57,020 bases of DNA, from assembly GCA_024223125.1 (NCBI GenBank), contig JAAEOP010000103.1, positions 1 to 57,020 on the forward strand. The letters run 5' to 3'. The DNA is from Chloroflexota bacterium. Its GTDB lineage: Bacteria; Chloroflexota; Anaerolineae; Promineifilales; Promineifilaceae. This document shows positions 42,431 to 51,015 of the stretch, piece after piece (position 1 is the stretch's first letter; every line of letters begins with the position of its first letter). Both the position numbers and the translations under genes were made by a program. The notes beneath the pieces are model-generated. The model was not told where the DNA came from. It searched no databases and saw nothing but the letters and a program-made list of their open reading frames with translations.

Positions 42431-42542
42431 AATAATCACATTAACTTATTGATTTCAAAATAGCGTAAGTATAATCGGAATATGACCAAGCCAACATGAG
42501 TTCAATGGGTCCCCAACCAATTAGCCACATCGTCCTGATATA

Positions 42543-42570
42543 ATGGTTGCTCCCAATAAGCAGCAACCAT
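42543..42570. repeat. Inverted repeat ATGGTTGCT...AGCAACCAT
   Basis: Perfect 9-nt arms with a 10-nt loop in the 42440-42601 gap upstream of elp3. It could be a terminator for the minus-strand genes above; it lacks a T-run. Confidence 0.5.
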
Positions 42571-42601
42571 AGCTACACAAGCAGGTAAGCGCCAGGATGG
42601 T

Positions 42602-42803
42602 CTATGCAGATGCGGTACGTTTAACCAAAACATTAGCTTTATCCATGATGGCATTTAAGCGTCGTTGTGTATATAAAATTTCACCTGTTTGAGCGTCTAC
42701 ATCCTTGCCTCTGGGCTGTGACGTTTACTTGCGCGGTGAGCGTAAATTCAATTTTCACTTCAGCCTTTTTAGGTAAATGTACATCCGGTAACTCTACATT
42801 CAT
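42602..42803 (-). pseudogene. Small gene with a one-base frameshift
   Basis: A strong GGGAG site and ATG (42803) start MNVELPDVHLPKKAEVKIEF, but the frame stops after 41 codons. In the +1 frame the sequence continues as KDVDAQTGEILYTQRRLNAIMDKAN to a TAG at 42602, with even codon use across the junction at about 42690. Either an indel broke a gene of about 67 residues or a +1 shift at CCC-AGA is used. No family is recognised. Confidence 0.55.
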
Positions 42804-42820
42804 GAGTGCATCTCCCTTTG

Positions 42821-43861
42821 TTATACCAATTCTGCTACCAATTCTACCATTGTACGCAAGGTCTCAATGTCGAAGACGGTCATGTTCATGGTGGTGATGG
42901 GGGAATTGAGCCAGATGGAGAGCCGTTCTTTTACGCGCTCGCGGGGGCCAACCAGGGCGACTTCATCAATCAATCCGGCCGGTACTTTTGCCATAGCCAT
43001 GCCTTTGTCTCCGGCCAGATAAAGGTCTTGGATTTCGGCCGCTTCGGCTTCGTACCCATAACGGCCGGCCAGATCGTTGTAGAAATTTTTGCCTTTGGCG
43101 CCCATGCCGCCAATGTACAACGCCAACAACGGCCGCAGCATGTTGTAGCAAATATCCAGATTGTCATTAATGACCACGGAGACGGTGGGGGCAATATCAA
43201 AGTCGACGCTGCTTTTGCCATTGCCAGCTTTGGTAAACCCGGCTTCCAAACGCGGTTTGTAAATCCCGTCATATTTTTGGGGCGAGAAGAAGATAGGCAG
43301 CCAGCCGTCGGCGATTTCGGCCGTTAATTGTACATTTTTGGGGCCGATAGCTGCCAGATAGATGGGAATGTCGGGGGCTGCTTCCAGGGTGCTTTTAAGT
43401 GATTTTCCCAGACCGGTGGCATCCTCGCCCATATATGGGATTTGGTAAAGACGGCCGTCCAACGTCATTCGATCTTCCCGCCTAAAAATCTGACGCACAA
43501 TGTCCACATATTCGCGGGTGCGGGTGAGCGGCCGGGCATAACTTTGGCCGTGCCATCCTTCCACCACTTGTGGCCCAGAAAGCCCTAAGCCCATCAGGAA
43601 ACGACCGTCGCTCAACTGATTCAACGTCATCGCTGTCATGGCGGCATTGGCGGGGGTGCGCCCTGGCATTTGCATGATGGCTGTGCCCAGCTTGATATTT
43701 TGTGTTTGCGCCCCCAACCAGGCCAACGGCGACACGGCATCTGAACCATACGCTTCGGCCGTCCAGATAGCATACACACCAAGTCTTTCTGCTTCTTTGA
43801 CTAACTCCACAGGCAGTTCAATCCGCCGCCCAGCATACCCTAACATTAATCCTAATCGCAT
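42821..43861 (-). CDS. LLM-class F420-dependent oxidoreductase
   Basis: The protein has 346 residues starting [14 protein letters not shown]-barrel luciferase-like features are [14 protein letters not shown] (about 32), [20 protein letters not shown] (about 60), [20 protein letters not shown] and [22 protein letters not shown]. This pattern matches F420-dependent dehydrogenases/reductases of the LLM family. GGAGG lies 5 nt before ATG 43861. The substrate is unknown. With the Ddn-like protein it indicates that the cell makes F420. Confidence 0.9.
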   Translation of the reverse strand: MRLGLMLGYAGRRIELPVELVKEAERLGVYAIWTAEAYGSDAVSPLAWLGAQTQNIKLGTAIMQMPGRTPANAAMTAMTLNQLSDGRFLMGLGLSGPQVVEGWHGQSYARPLTRTREYVDIVRQIFRREDRMTLDGRLYQIPYMGEDATGLGKSLKSTLEAAPDIPIYLAAIGPKNVQLTAEIADGWLPIFFSPQKYDGIYKPRLEAGFTKAGNGKSSVDFDIAPTVSVVINDNLDICYNMLRPLLALYIGGMGAKGKNFYNDLAGRYGYEAEAAEIQDLYLAGDKGMAMAKVPAGLIDEVALVGPRERVKERLSIWLNSPITTMNMTVFDIETLRTMVELVAELV

Positions 43862-43951
43862 CATATCCTCCATAATTGTCAATTATCACATTTCAATCCG
43901 TTGTGAATAAGGATAGTTGATCATTGAAAATTAGCAATTGTCTATTGACAA

Positions 43952-44011
43952 TAAAAAGCCCCGCCAAATGGCAGAGCCTTTTTGTGCCCCTACGAGATCC
44001 AAATCGAACTC
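43952..44011 (-). other. Terminator hairpin plus tRNA 3'-end remnant
   Basis: GCCCCGCC-AAAT-GGCAGAGC (about 43957-43976) is an 8-bp hairpin with T-runs on both sides, suited to end the response-regulator transcript. Next to it, 43984-44011 resembles the T arm and acceptor end of a tRNA (minus strand GAGTTCGATTT...GTAGGGGCAC) with no 5' half. The order hairpin, TTTTTGTG, tRNA 3' end is the same as at the intact tRNA-Glu (47672-47730), suggesting a duplicated or leftover tRNA end such as an integration scar. Confidence 0.45.
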
Positions 44012-44135
44012 TTTTATGATGATAATAGGCAAAGATTATTTCTGAACATTTCGGCTTTTACAAGAATTGCAAAGGGTGGTGGCCGTCGAAGCTGAAGCCA
44101 TTGCCCAGCATGGTTCAGCTGATTCATGAGGCAGA

Positions 44136-44798
44136 TTAGTTACGTTTATCGCGGCGGACAACGCCCATTCGCCAAGCATAGACCGCGGCCTGGGTACGAT
44201 CGGCCAGGTGCAATTTGCTTAATATATTGCTGACATGTCCTTTGACCGTATACTCGCTGATAACTAGCTGTTCGGCGATTTCACTGTTGTTTAAACCATT
44301 TGCGATCAATTTAAGAACCTCCATTTCCCGTTTGGTCAACTCCGTGAAAGGGTTCAATTCCTGGGATCGACCTCCGTGTAACTCCTGAATAATGCGAGAA
44401 GCAACACGAGGATGAAGAGTGGCTTCTCCCTGGACTGCACGTCGGATCGCCTCGGCCAACTCTTCCATCCTGACATCTTTCAAGAGATATGAAATAGCGC
44501 CAGCCTGTAGGGCAGGAAAGATATGTTCGTCATCATGATAAGAGGTCAGGACGATGATTTGAGTGCGCGGGCTGACATCTTTTATCTTGCGGGTGGCTTC
44601 CACGCCGCCCATCTCTGGCATTATCAGGTCCATTAAGACAACATCAGGAATATTCTCTTCAGCCAGTTTGATTGCTGCCAGTCCAGAATCCGCTTCGGCT
44701 ACGACCGAAAAATCTGGCTGGGTTTCCAAGAAAAAACGCACACCCTGACGCACAACTTCATGGTCGTCGACCAGCATAACAGAAATAAGACTATCCAT
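44136..44798 (-). CDS. NarL/FixJ-family response regulator
   Basis: The protein has 220 residues. Receiver domain about 1-125: VMLVDDHEVVRQGV, phospho-acceptor in DVVLMDLIMPEMGG (about Asp57), ILTSYHDDEHI, YLLKDV. C-terminal LuxR helix-turn-helix about 150-215: LTKREMEVLKLIANGLNNSEIA. ATG at 44798 has GGGAGG upstream and overlaps the end of the kinase gene by 8 nt, so the pair is translationally coupled. Confidence 0.95.
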   Translation of the reverse strand: MDSLISVMLVDDHEVVRQGVRFFLETQPDFSVVAEADSGLAAIKLAEENIPDVVLMDLIMPEMGGVEATRKIKDVSPRTQIIVLTSYHDDEHIFPALQAGAISYLLKDVRMEELAEAIRRAVQGEATLHPRVASRIIQELHGGRSQELNPFTELTKREMEVLKLIANGLNNSEIAEQLVISEYTVKGHVSNILSKLHLADRTQAAVYAWRMGVVRRDKRN

Positions 44799-46296
44799 GC
44801 GCTTCCTCCCGACCGTTCCCGTTGGATTCTGGGATGGGTACGTTACAGGTAAGGGTCGCCCCATGTCCTGGCGCGGCGTCTATGGTAAATTGCCCGCCCA
44901 AGGCTTCAGCCCGCTGCTTCATCGATCTGAGACCGAAGCCTGTTGGCTGACTTTTTGGGTCAAAGCCCTGACCGTCGTCGGATACTGTCAGGATGAGATG
45001 ATCGAGATTAAAAAGAAGGGTGATCTCAACGTTCCCAGCCAGGCTGTGCCGCGCGACGTTGGCCAATGCTTCCTGGACAATTCGGAACAATGCTTGCTCA
45101 ATCTCGAGGGGCAGCGATCGCTTACCCTTGAGCCGAAGTTCAGAACCAATATTGTTCTGCCTTGACCATCGGGTGGCATAAACTTCCAGGGCTGGAGCAA
45201 GACCCTGGCTATCTAACGCCGCCGGCCGTAACTCAAAGATGAGGTTGGTCAATTCCTGGCGGAGCTGATCGATTATGTTTTCGGCTTCGATAAGATGCCC
45301 TTCGGCGGCGGCCGGATCCCGGCTTATCAGCGTCCGGACGCCACTGACCTGGGCCGCAGCAGCAAAAGCCTGCTGTTTGGCGCTGTCGTGCAGCTCACGG
45401 GCTAACCGGTTGCGTTCTTCTATCACCGCCAACTCTTGGCGAGTCTCCAGTAACTGTTCCAGTTCCTGAGCCATATGGTTAAGTTGCTGGGCCAGTTGCC
45501 CCAACTCATCACCTTCGGCATCGCCGACAAATTCTGAGAAATCACCCCGGCTCCAGGCCTGGGTAGCCTCAGATAAGCGATTCAAGCGGCGGACGGGACC
45601 ACGCGCTGCCAGGTAACCAAAAAGGGTGCCGATTAGTCCGGCAACCAGGGTTAGAAGCAGCAGGCTGACGCCAAGTACAGGCAGCGCATCGCCCAAGATT
45701 GAAGTGAGGGTCGGAAAATCAGCCAGACCACCTAACACGCCTAACACCTGTTCGTGGTCAGCGTCCCAAATTGGAATTGTCAGCACGACCTGATCGCCCG
45801 GGCTGCTGAAGGTAAAGAGTTTATAAGGATCATCTTCTCCTGCCAGGGCAGCCTGGAGTGGTTCATCTAGCCCGGGAATCACCTGTGTATCAAACGGTTT
45901 CCCAATCTGACCAGCACCGAATAAATCAGCCGGTTGGGCTGCCAATATTTGACCATCAGGTGCGATAACAAAGAGTCGTTCGCTTGGCTCGAAAGCAAGT
46001 GGTAGTGATGCAGATGTGGCAGCCAGTTGTTCCAACGAGGCAGCCAGTCCATCCACATCAGGCGGTGTCTGGGAAAGGTAGATCCGCAAGGCTGGTGTAT
46101 AGCTGATCGAAGTGGTTTCGATGAGCTGGGCAGGTAAGATGCCGCTGTTCACCAAAGCGAAAACCAGGACGCTAACGGCAGCCAGTAGGATGATCTCCAC
46201 AGTTATTAGAGCGCCTACGGTGACGGTCGTGTAACTGAGGGTCAGCTTCCAGCGAAGCCCTCGATTACCTCTGGTGAAAGAAACGTTGTTGTCCAT
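44791..46296 (-). CDS. Membrane sensor histidine kinase (HisKA_3 type)
   Basis: The protein has 501 residues: membrane helix about 21-48, extracytoplasmic sensor region about 49-185, second helix about 195-218, HAMP about 220-275, dimerisation/phosphoacceptor RLARELHDSAKQQAFA (His about 302), ATPase domain with DDGQGFD and GFGLRSMKQRAEALGG. HK-RR pairs of this kind report membrane or extracellular signals. The block 44.1-47.5 kb has only one ACGGCCGT, unlike the rest of the window. Confidence 0.93.
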   Translation of the reverse strand: MDNNVSFTRGNRGLRWKLTLSYTTVTVGALITVEIILLAAVSVLVFALVNSGILPAQLIETTSISYTPALRIYLSQTPPDVDGLAASLEQLAATSASLPLAFEPSERLFVIAPDGQILAAQPADLFGAGQIGKPFDTQVIPGLDEPLQAALAGEDDPYKLFTFSSPGDQVVLTIPIWDADHEQVLGVLGGLADFPTLTSILGDALPVLGVSLLLLTLVAGLIGTLFGYLAARGPVRRLNRLSEATQAWSRGDFSEFVGDAEGDELGQLAQQLNHMAQELEQLLETRQELAVIEERNRLARELHDSAKQQAFAAAAQVSGVRTLISRDPAAAEGHLIEAENIIDQLRQELTNLIFELRPAALDSQGLAPALEVYATRWSRQNNIGSELRLKGKRSLPLEIEQALFRIVQEALANVARHSLAGNVEITLLFNLDHLILTVSDDGQGFDPKSQPTGFGLRSMKQRAEALGGQFTIDAAPGHGATLTCNVPIPESNGNGREEAHG

Positions 46297-46329
46297 AGAC
46301 AGACTATATTGAACTAAAAGATAGTTGGC

Positions 46330-46361
46330 AAGGACGGCCAGGAAATATCCTGGCCGTCCTT
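46330..46361. terminator. Perfect 14-bp hairpin
   Basis: AAGGACGGCCAGGA-AATA-TCCTGGCCGTCCTT lies between the CPBP gene and the kinase gene (same strand). It is a strong RNA hairpin but has no following T-run; it may separate the two transcription units. Confidence 0.5.
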
Positions 46362-46469
46362 ACGGTTAAATTATTTCCTGCTGACATTGCTTCTGATTTA
46401 CCCGGTTGGTCGGTCATACTTGGAAAAGCCCAAATAGTCATGATGAAGCTGCCACAAGAGCTAGCGAGT

Positions 46470-47210
46470 TTACACTGCGCCGGCGTAGATCAGGCTGAAC
46501 TTTATGGTGTTGGCTAAGGCATGAGCGATAATGGTGATCCACAAGTTACGGCCGGAACGGAGATAGATGAAGCCGAGGACGAAACCCATAATAGCGGTTT
46601 CGATCATCCCGGCCGGACCCCAAGAAAAGTGGGCCAGGCCGAATGCCAGGGAACTCCCCGCCAGCGCCAATGCCCACCTGGCTTTGAGATCACCTAATGT
46701 CCCAGCCAGGCTTACGGTCAGGAAAGCCCGGAACAACATCTCCTCACCGAAGGCAACCGAAGTCCAGGCGGTCACAACCAGGATGAGGAACATGGGCAGG
46801 TTTCCGGTCAAAGGATTGTAATCGCTTTGGTCGGAGGCCTGGAGTTCTATGCCGGGAATGTTCATCAGGATTATCTGGACAATGATCATGGCGGCAACAA
46901 AGGCCACCATTGCGCCCAGGGCCATGACGATAGTCTTCGGCCAGCTTTTGGGCCGGGCCAGTCCGATTTCTTGCCACCCACTGCCTTGCGATTTGAGGAC
47001 GGCCGTCGCGATGACGATTGCCAACAGATAGGTGAACGTGATGACCAGGCCTGAAGCGAAGCTCGTATCGGTTCCCAGGGATTCTCCTATCAACCCGACA
47101 ATGACAAAAGGCACGAAAACGGCCAATAGGCCAATTAAGTAACCACGCTTATTCGGGTTAAACAGGCGTGTAGCCCTCTGACTAATTGATAAAGTAAAAT
47201 TGTCGTTCAT
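46470..47210 (-). CDS. CPBP-family intramembrane metalloprotease
   Basis: The protein has 246 residues with about seven membrane helices. The catalytic motifs are present: FGEEMLFRAFL (EExxxR, about 155), FGLAHFSWGPAGM (His, about 192) and IIAHALANTIKF (His, about 230). These Rce1-like proteases act on prenylated proteins or peptides and often give bacteriocin immunity. GGAGG precedes ATG 47210. The 47247-47671 gap holds no gene; it has a partial tRNA T-arm-like stretch at about 47628-47648. Confidence 0.9.
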   Translation of the reverse strand: MNDNFTLSISQRATRLFNPNKRGYLIGLLAVFVPFVIVGLIGESLGTDTSFASGLVITFTYLLAIVIATAVLKSQGSGWQEIGLARPKSWPKTIVMALGAMVAFVAAMIIVQIILMNIPGIELQASDQSDYNPLTGNLPMFLILVVTAWTSVAFGEEMLFRAFLTVSLAGTLGDLKARWALALAGSSLAFGLAHFSWGPAGMIETAIMGFVLGFIYLRSGRNLWITIIAHALANTIKFSLIYAGAV

Positions 47211-47671
47211 TGCTAACCTCCATTTTGAATTTGGGTCAAGATACAATCAGGGTACAGATAAATCTGATCGACCACACGATTATGGAGAGGGGTTTTTACC
47301 AGTCCTGGGGAGGGGTGTTCGAACAGTCGAGAGGTTGGTAAGGAAATAGAAAACAGAAGAAAGGATCACCCAATGAAACAAATCATGATCGGAAGGAGAG
47401 GAATTATTCAGAACCTAAGCCCATCTCAATATAGCCGGGAATACAGGCGACAATTTAGATATTCGCCTGTGGCAACTTTAGAAGCTTTCTGAGATTTAAT
47501 CGGGGGCAAACAGAATCATTATATCAGTTCGACTCCATCGATATCGATGGGAATTGTTTCAAGTAGATTTAGCTTCTCAAATTGTAGTCTTGATATAAAT
47601 ACTGAGGGATCTGAATTTGAGTTTAAGTTCTTCGGGGATTCGAACTCTTTTTGGGAGGGATTTAAAACAGA

Positions 47672-47699
47672 AGAGTGCCGCAAAAACGGCACTCTTTTT
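47672..47699. terminator. Intrinsic terminator beside tRNA-Glu
   Basis: AGAGTGCCG-CAAAAA-CGGCACTCT followed by TTTTT is a perfect 9-bp hairpin with a T-run on the plus strand and a weaker T-rich end on the minus strand, where it would end the tRNA-Glu transcript. Confidence 0.65.
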
Positions 47700-47704
47700 G
47701 TGTG

Positions 47705-47777
47705 TGCCCTCACGGAGATTCGAACTCCGGTTTTAAGCTTGAAAGGCTTACGTCCTAGTCCCCTAGACGATGAGGGC
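47705..47777 (-). tRNA. tRNA-Glu(UUC)
   Basis: A 73-nt cloverleaf on the minus strand: acceptor GCCCTCA/TGAGGGC, anticodon stem TAAGC/GCTTA with loop CTTTCAA (anticodon TTC), T arm CGGAG-TTCGAAT-CTCCG, discriminator A. CCA is not encoded. A terminator lies just downstream. Confidence 0.93.
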
Positions 47778-47825
47778 AACGGGCGGAATTTTATCATCCT
47801 GTCACAACCCGGTCAAGGTTAAAGT

Positions 47826-47920
47826 AATTAGTATTCAGTTTTCAGTAATCAATGTTCAGTTTTCAGGGCTTGAGAAAAAGATTGCTGATTACGAATTACG
47901 GGACACGGCTTACGGAGTCA
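47826..47920. repeat. Heptamer tandem repeats (GTATTCA and ACGGATT-like types)
   Basis: AGTATTCAGTTTTCAGTAATCA-type units (47829-47868) are followed by GATTACGAATTACGGGACACGG (47882-47905). The second run forms the C-terminal codons of the adjacent membrane protein gene. Confidence 0.65.
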
Positions 47921-48870
47921 ACCTGCGGTGTGTAATAGGCCATGGAGCCATCAAACAGACGTTTTCCGGTACGTCGTTTGCTCCAGGCAGTAATGATGCC
48001 ACTGAGCAGAAGGAGGGCAATCATTGCCATCAGGCCCGTGCCCACGCCTGCATTGCCACCCGTCCATACCTCTGGCCCCTTTTCAACCACAACCAGGAGA
48101 GAGGGATTTTCCGTTAAAGAACCAACCGCCTGTAATCCGTATATATTTAGCTGAAACACACTCCAACCGATAATGAGACCAATAGACATACCTAAACGCT
48201 GTGTCAGAATAAAGGGCAACGCCAATAAAATGCCAATACGGAAAATATTGGAGGCGAAAACTGTGGTGAGTTCTGGCACACCGTCAGCGGCAATGAAAAC
48301 GAAGTAGATCAAGCACATGACGAGAGCGCCAATGACGGCCGCACGGCCGTTTAATCGGTTAAGATAGATGAATCCTTCGGCCGCGTTACGCAACGTGTAA
48401 CTCCATATCCACAACGTCTGATAAACAGCCCCCGCTACCGAGGTCAAAAAGGAAACACTCACCGTAATCAGGATAATTTGACGGCCAGGAATATAGAATG
48501 TGTCTACAATTTCTATCCAGTTTAAGGCCAGCAGCGCTAGAAAAATCAAACTCATTGTCAGGGCGCCTAAAAGCAAGCCTATGCCCAAATCCTGCCACCA
48601 CGCTTTTTCCCGAATGTTCAGTCCATATTCCGTAAAGCGACGGCGGTCTACAAACCGGGCCATAAGAATGACGGTGACAATGAGTGTGACCATTCGCACC
48701 CAGTCTGGCGAATGGATGAGGAAGGCGCCAAAGGATAGGGATTCTCTATTTGCCAACGCAATGGGTGCATATAAAAACAAGATGGACAGATTCCAGACTA
48801 GCATTTGGATGATGATGCGCCAGAAAGCACGAGGACGGTTATGGACTTCATTCCAAAAAAATCGTTTCAT
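47896..48870 (-). CDS. CPBP-like membrane protein lacking catalytic motifs
   Basis: The protein has 324 residues with eight or so membrane helices. The segment SVAGAVYQTLWIWSYTLRNAAEGF (about 150) aligns by eye to the EELLFRGYLLR motif of CPBP proteases but the two Glu are replaced, and no second His motif is seen, so it is probably not a protease. The last residues (VDSVSRVP) are read from repeat DNA. ATG at 48870 has GGAG 9 nt upstream. Confidence 0.65.
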   Translation of the reverse strand: MKRFFWNEVHNRPRAFWRIIIQMLVWNLSILFLYAPIALANRESLSFGAFLIHSPDWVRMVTLIVTVILMARFVDRRRFTEYGLNIREKAWWQDLGIGLLLGALTMSLIFLALLALNWIEIVDTFYIPGRQIILITVSVSFLTSVAGAVYQTLWIWSYTLRNAAEGFIYLNRLNGRAAVIGALVMCLIYFVFIAADGVPELTTVFASNIFRIGILLALPFILTQRLGMSIGLIIGWSVFQLNIYGLQAVGSLTENPSLLVVVEKGPEVWTGGNAGVGTGLMAMIALLLLSGIITAWSKRRTGKRLFDGSMAYYTPQVDSVSRVP

Positions 48871-48937
48871 GGTATACATCTCCTTAAAACCGGGTATATT
48901 TTACGTCAATATTGGAGGGAGTGGCAGGTGATTTAGA

Positions 48938-49819
48938 ATGATTCGTAAGTATAAACGGAAAGATGCAGCCCGACTCACGGCCGTACATAACATCCTTCAT
49001 CCCTCTGACCAGCACACACACCGCAGTTGGCAACAGCACATGGAAAATATTCAAGATAATGAGGGCCATGTTTGGGCGCTACTGGTTGAGGGCTCGCTTG
49101 CGGGATATACGGCCGTGCTGCCAGTTCCCAGTTTGCCCGGTCTGGTAGAGATAGAAGGGTTTATTGTGCCCCGATGGCAACGGCAAGGCTGGGGCAGCCA
49201 ACTGCTGCACCATATAAAATTAGACTTGGCCGAATCTGAGGTACGCCAGCTTTCTTATCCCGCGCCTTCATTGGAAACGGCCGCCGCCCGCTTTCTACAA
49301 AAAAACGACTTTTTCATCGAACATGAAGAATGGACGATGTCAATGGTCAACGGTCAATGGTCAACGGTCAATAGTCAACGGTTAATGAATACCCGCACCT
49401 ATCCCCGGCAAAAAGCAATCTCTCTTTTCTGCCGGCTTTACCCGGCTTGTTTTGAGGGGTTGCCCTGGAACCAACCTTATTCTGAGGAAGATGTGGTTGA
49501 TTTGTTGGAACACGGCCGTGACCTTCACTTTCTTTTGGAAGATGGCACACCGGTTGGGTTTGTGTGGGTGCAGCGAGAGTCGGCAACGGCCGTAACGTTG
49601 GAACCCATCGGCATTATTCAAGGAAAACAAGGGCAAGGGTACGGCCGTATCCTTTTACAAACTATATTGCAGCAGCTTACAGAGGAGGGCGTAACGGCCG
49701 TGACCATCGGCGTATGGGCAAATAACCAACGCGCCATCCACCTGTACCAAAGCCTCGGCTTCCAGCACACTAATACACTCACCTATTTAGCCTACAATAT
49801 CTCAATTACCCAATTATGA
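48938..49819 (+). CDS. Tandem GNAT acetyltransferase
   Basis: The protein has 293 residues with two GNAT domains: the first (about 1-125) contains VEIEGFIVPRWQRQGWGSQLLHHI, the second (about 155-290) EPIGIIQGKQGQGYGRILLQTIL and VWANNQRAIHLYQSLGF. The linker MVNGQWSTVNSQRLMN is encoded by seven-base repeats (GGTCAAC/GGTCAAT, 49341-49383) carried in frame. The acetyl acceptor is unknown. Confidence 0.88.
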   Translation: MIRKYKRKDAARLTAVHNILHPSDQHTHRSWQQHMENIQDNEGHVWALLVEGSLAGYTAVLPVPSLPGLVEIEGFIVPRWQRQGWGSQLLHHIKLDLAESEVRQLSYPAPSLETAAARFLQKNDFFIEHEEWTMSMVNGQWSTVNSQRLMNTRTYPRQKAISLFCRLYPACFEGLPWNQPYSEEDVVDLLEHGRDLHFLLEDGTPVGFVWVQRESATAVTLEPIGIIQGKQGQGYGRILLQTILQQLTEEGVTAVTIGVWANNQRAIHLYQSLGFQHTNTLTYLAYNISITQL

Positions 49820-50019
49820 GAACCCGTTTGCCTTTCCCATTTTCCGACTTACAATCGGAAACAGCGATGGCGACTTGATAACTGAACAAAAGTGCAGTGT
49901 TTTGTAATAGAAATTTGTAGTATGGTTTGATAGTTCAAGTGGGAAACATCAAGATGCCGGATGCCTTTTAGGATAATACCCGGGTAGCTGGCCGCAACTT
50001 AAAAATGGAGAAACAGATT

Positions 50020-50946
50020 ATGTTCAAAAACATTGACGATGTTCGACAACAGCTAGGCCGCCAGCAATACATCGCCTCCGAAGAAATCGGAACGGTCGTC
50101 TACCTGGCCCACGCCCTCTGCAAACCTATTCTGGCTGAAGGTCCGGCCGGGGTGGGCAAAACCGAACTGGCTAAAGCATGGGCAACTTCTCTGGGACTGC
50201 CTCTGATTCGCCTGCAATGTTATGAAGGGCTAGACGAGAGCAAAGCGTTGTACGAATGGGAATATGCCAAGCAGATGTTGTACACACAGCTGCTACGCGA
50301 CACCCTGCACAACGTTCTAGGGGATGTGCAAAGTCTGGCCGACGCTGCCAACCGGCTGGCTGAAGAAGAAGATGTCTTTTTCTCTGAAAACTTTCTCCTA
50401 CCCCGTCCTCTCCTTACCGCCCTCACCTCTGACCAACCTGTCGTTTTACTCATTGATGAAATTGATCGTTCTGATGTGGAGTTTGAAGCATTCTTGCTTG
50501 AAGTGCTAAGCGATTTCCAGGTGAGTGTGCCTGAATTGGGTACCATTCAGGCCAAACATCAGCCCATGGTACTGCTGACCAGCAATAATACCCGTGAACT
50601 GAGTGAAGCGCTGAAACGACGCTGCCTGTACCTTTTTGTAGATTATCCCACCCAAGATGCGGAATTAGATATTGTGCGCCTGAAAGTGCCGGATTTACGA
50701 CCGGAAATGGCAAAACAAGCCGTCGCTGTTGTCCACCAACTACGGCAAATGGATTTACGCAAAATGCCTAGCATCAGTGAAACATTAGATTGGGCGCGGG
50801 CGTTGGTGGCGCTTAATGCCCAGGATATTGATGAAGAAACGTTGACCAATACCTTAACCGTCCTGTTGAAATATGAAGCAGATGTGCAAAAAGCAAAACG
50901 GATGATGGGTGGCGATGCAGGGCGGCACGGCCGTTATAACCGGTGA
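50020..50946 (+). CDS. MoxR-type AAA+ ATPase
   Basis: The protein has 308 residues. Walker A GPAGVGKTELAKAW (about 42), Walker B VVLLIDEIDRSDVEFEAFLLE (about 142), sensor 1 LLTSNNTRELSEALKRRC (about 186). MoxR ATPases work with VWA-domain partners as chaperones in assembly or metal insertion; the VWA gene follows. ATG at 50020 has GGAG 10 nt upstream. The 49820-50019 gap holds only promoter DNA. Confidence 0.92.
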   Translation: MFKNIDDVRQQLGRQQYIASEEIGTVVYLAHALCKPILAEGPAGVGKTELAKAWATSLGLPLIRLQCYEGLDESKALYEWEYAKQMLYTQLLRDTLHNVLGDVQSLADAANRLAEEEDVFFSENFLLPRPLLTALTSDQPVVLLIDEIDRSDVEFEAFLLEVLSDFQVSVPELGTIQAKHQPMVLLTSNNTRELSEALKRRCLYLFVDYPTQDAELDIVRLKVPDLRPEMAKQAVAVVHQLRQMDLRKMPSISETLDWARALVALNAQDIDEETLTNTLTVLLKYEADVQKAKRMMGGDAGRHGRYNR

Positions 50947-51010
50947 GCCGTAAATTCGTAATCCGTATGCCGTAACCCGAATTACGGAATACGGATTACG
51001 GAATACGGAG
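50947..51010. repeat. Heptamer tandem repeats (ATTACGG/AATACGG)
   Basis: GTAATCCGTATGCCGTAACCCG followed by AATTACGGAATACGGATTACGG units fill the gap between the MoxR and VWA genes and together form an inverted repeat, leaving only GGAGG before the next start. Confidence 0.75.
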
Positions 51011-51015
51011 GAAAC

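Noticed and set aside
43984..44011. A complete tRNA gene
   Set aside because: Only a T arm and acceptor-like end are present; no D or anticodon arm can be drawn.
47628..47648. Another tRNA near tRNA-Glu
   Set aside because: The stretch with GGGGATTCGAACTC resembles a T arm only; the rest does not fold as a tRNA.
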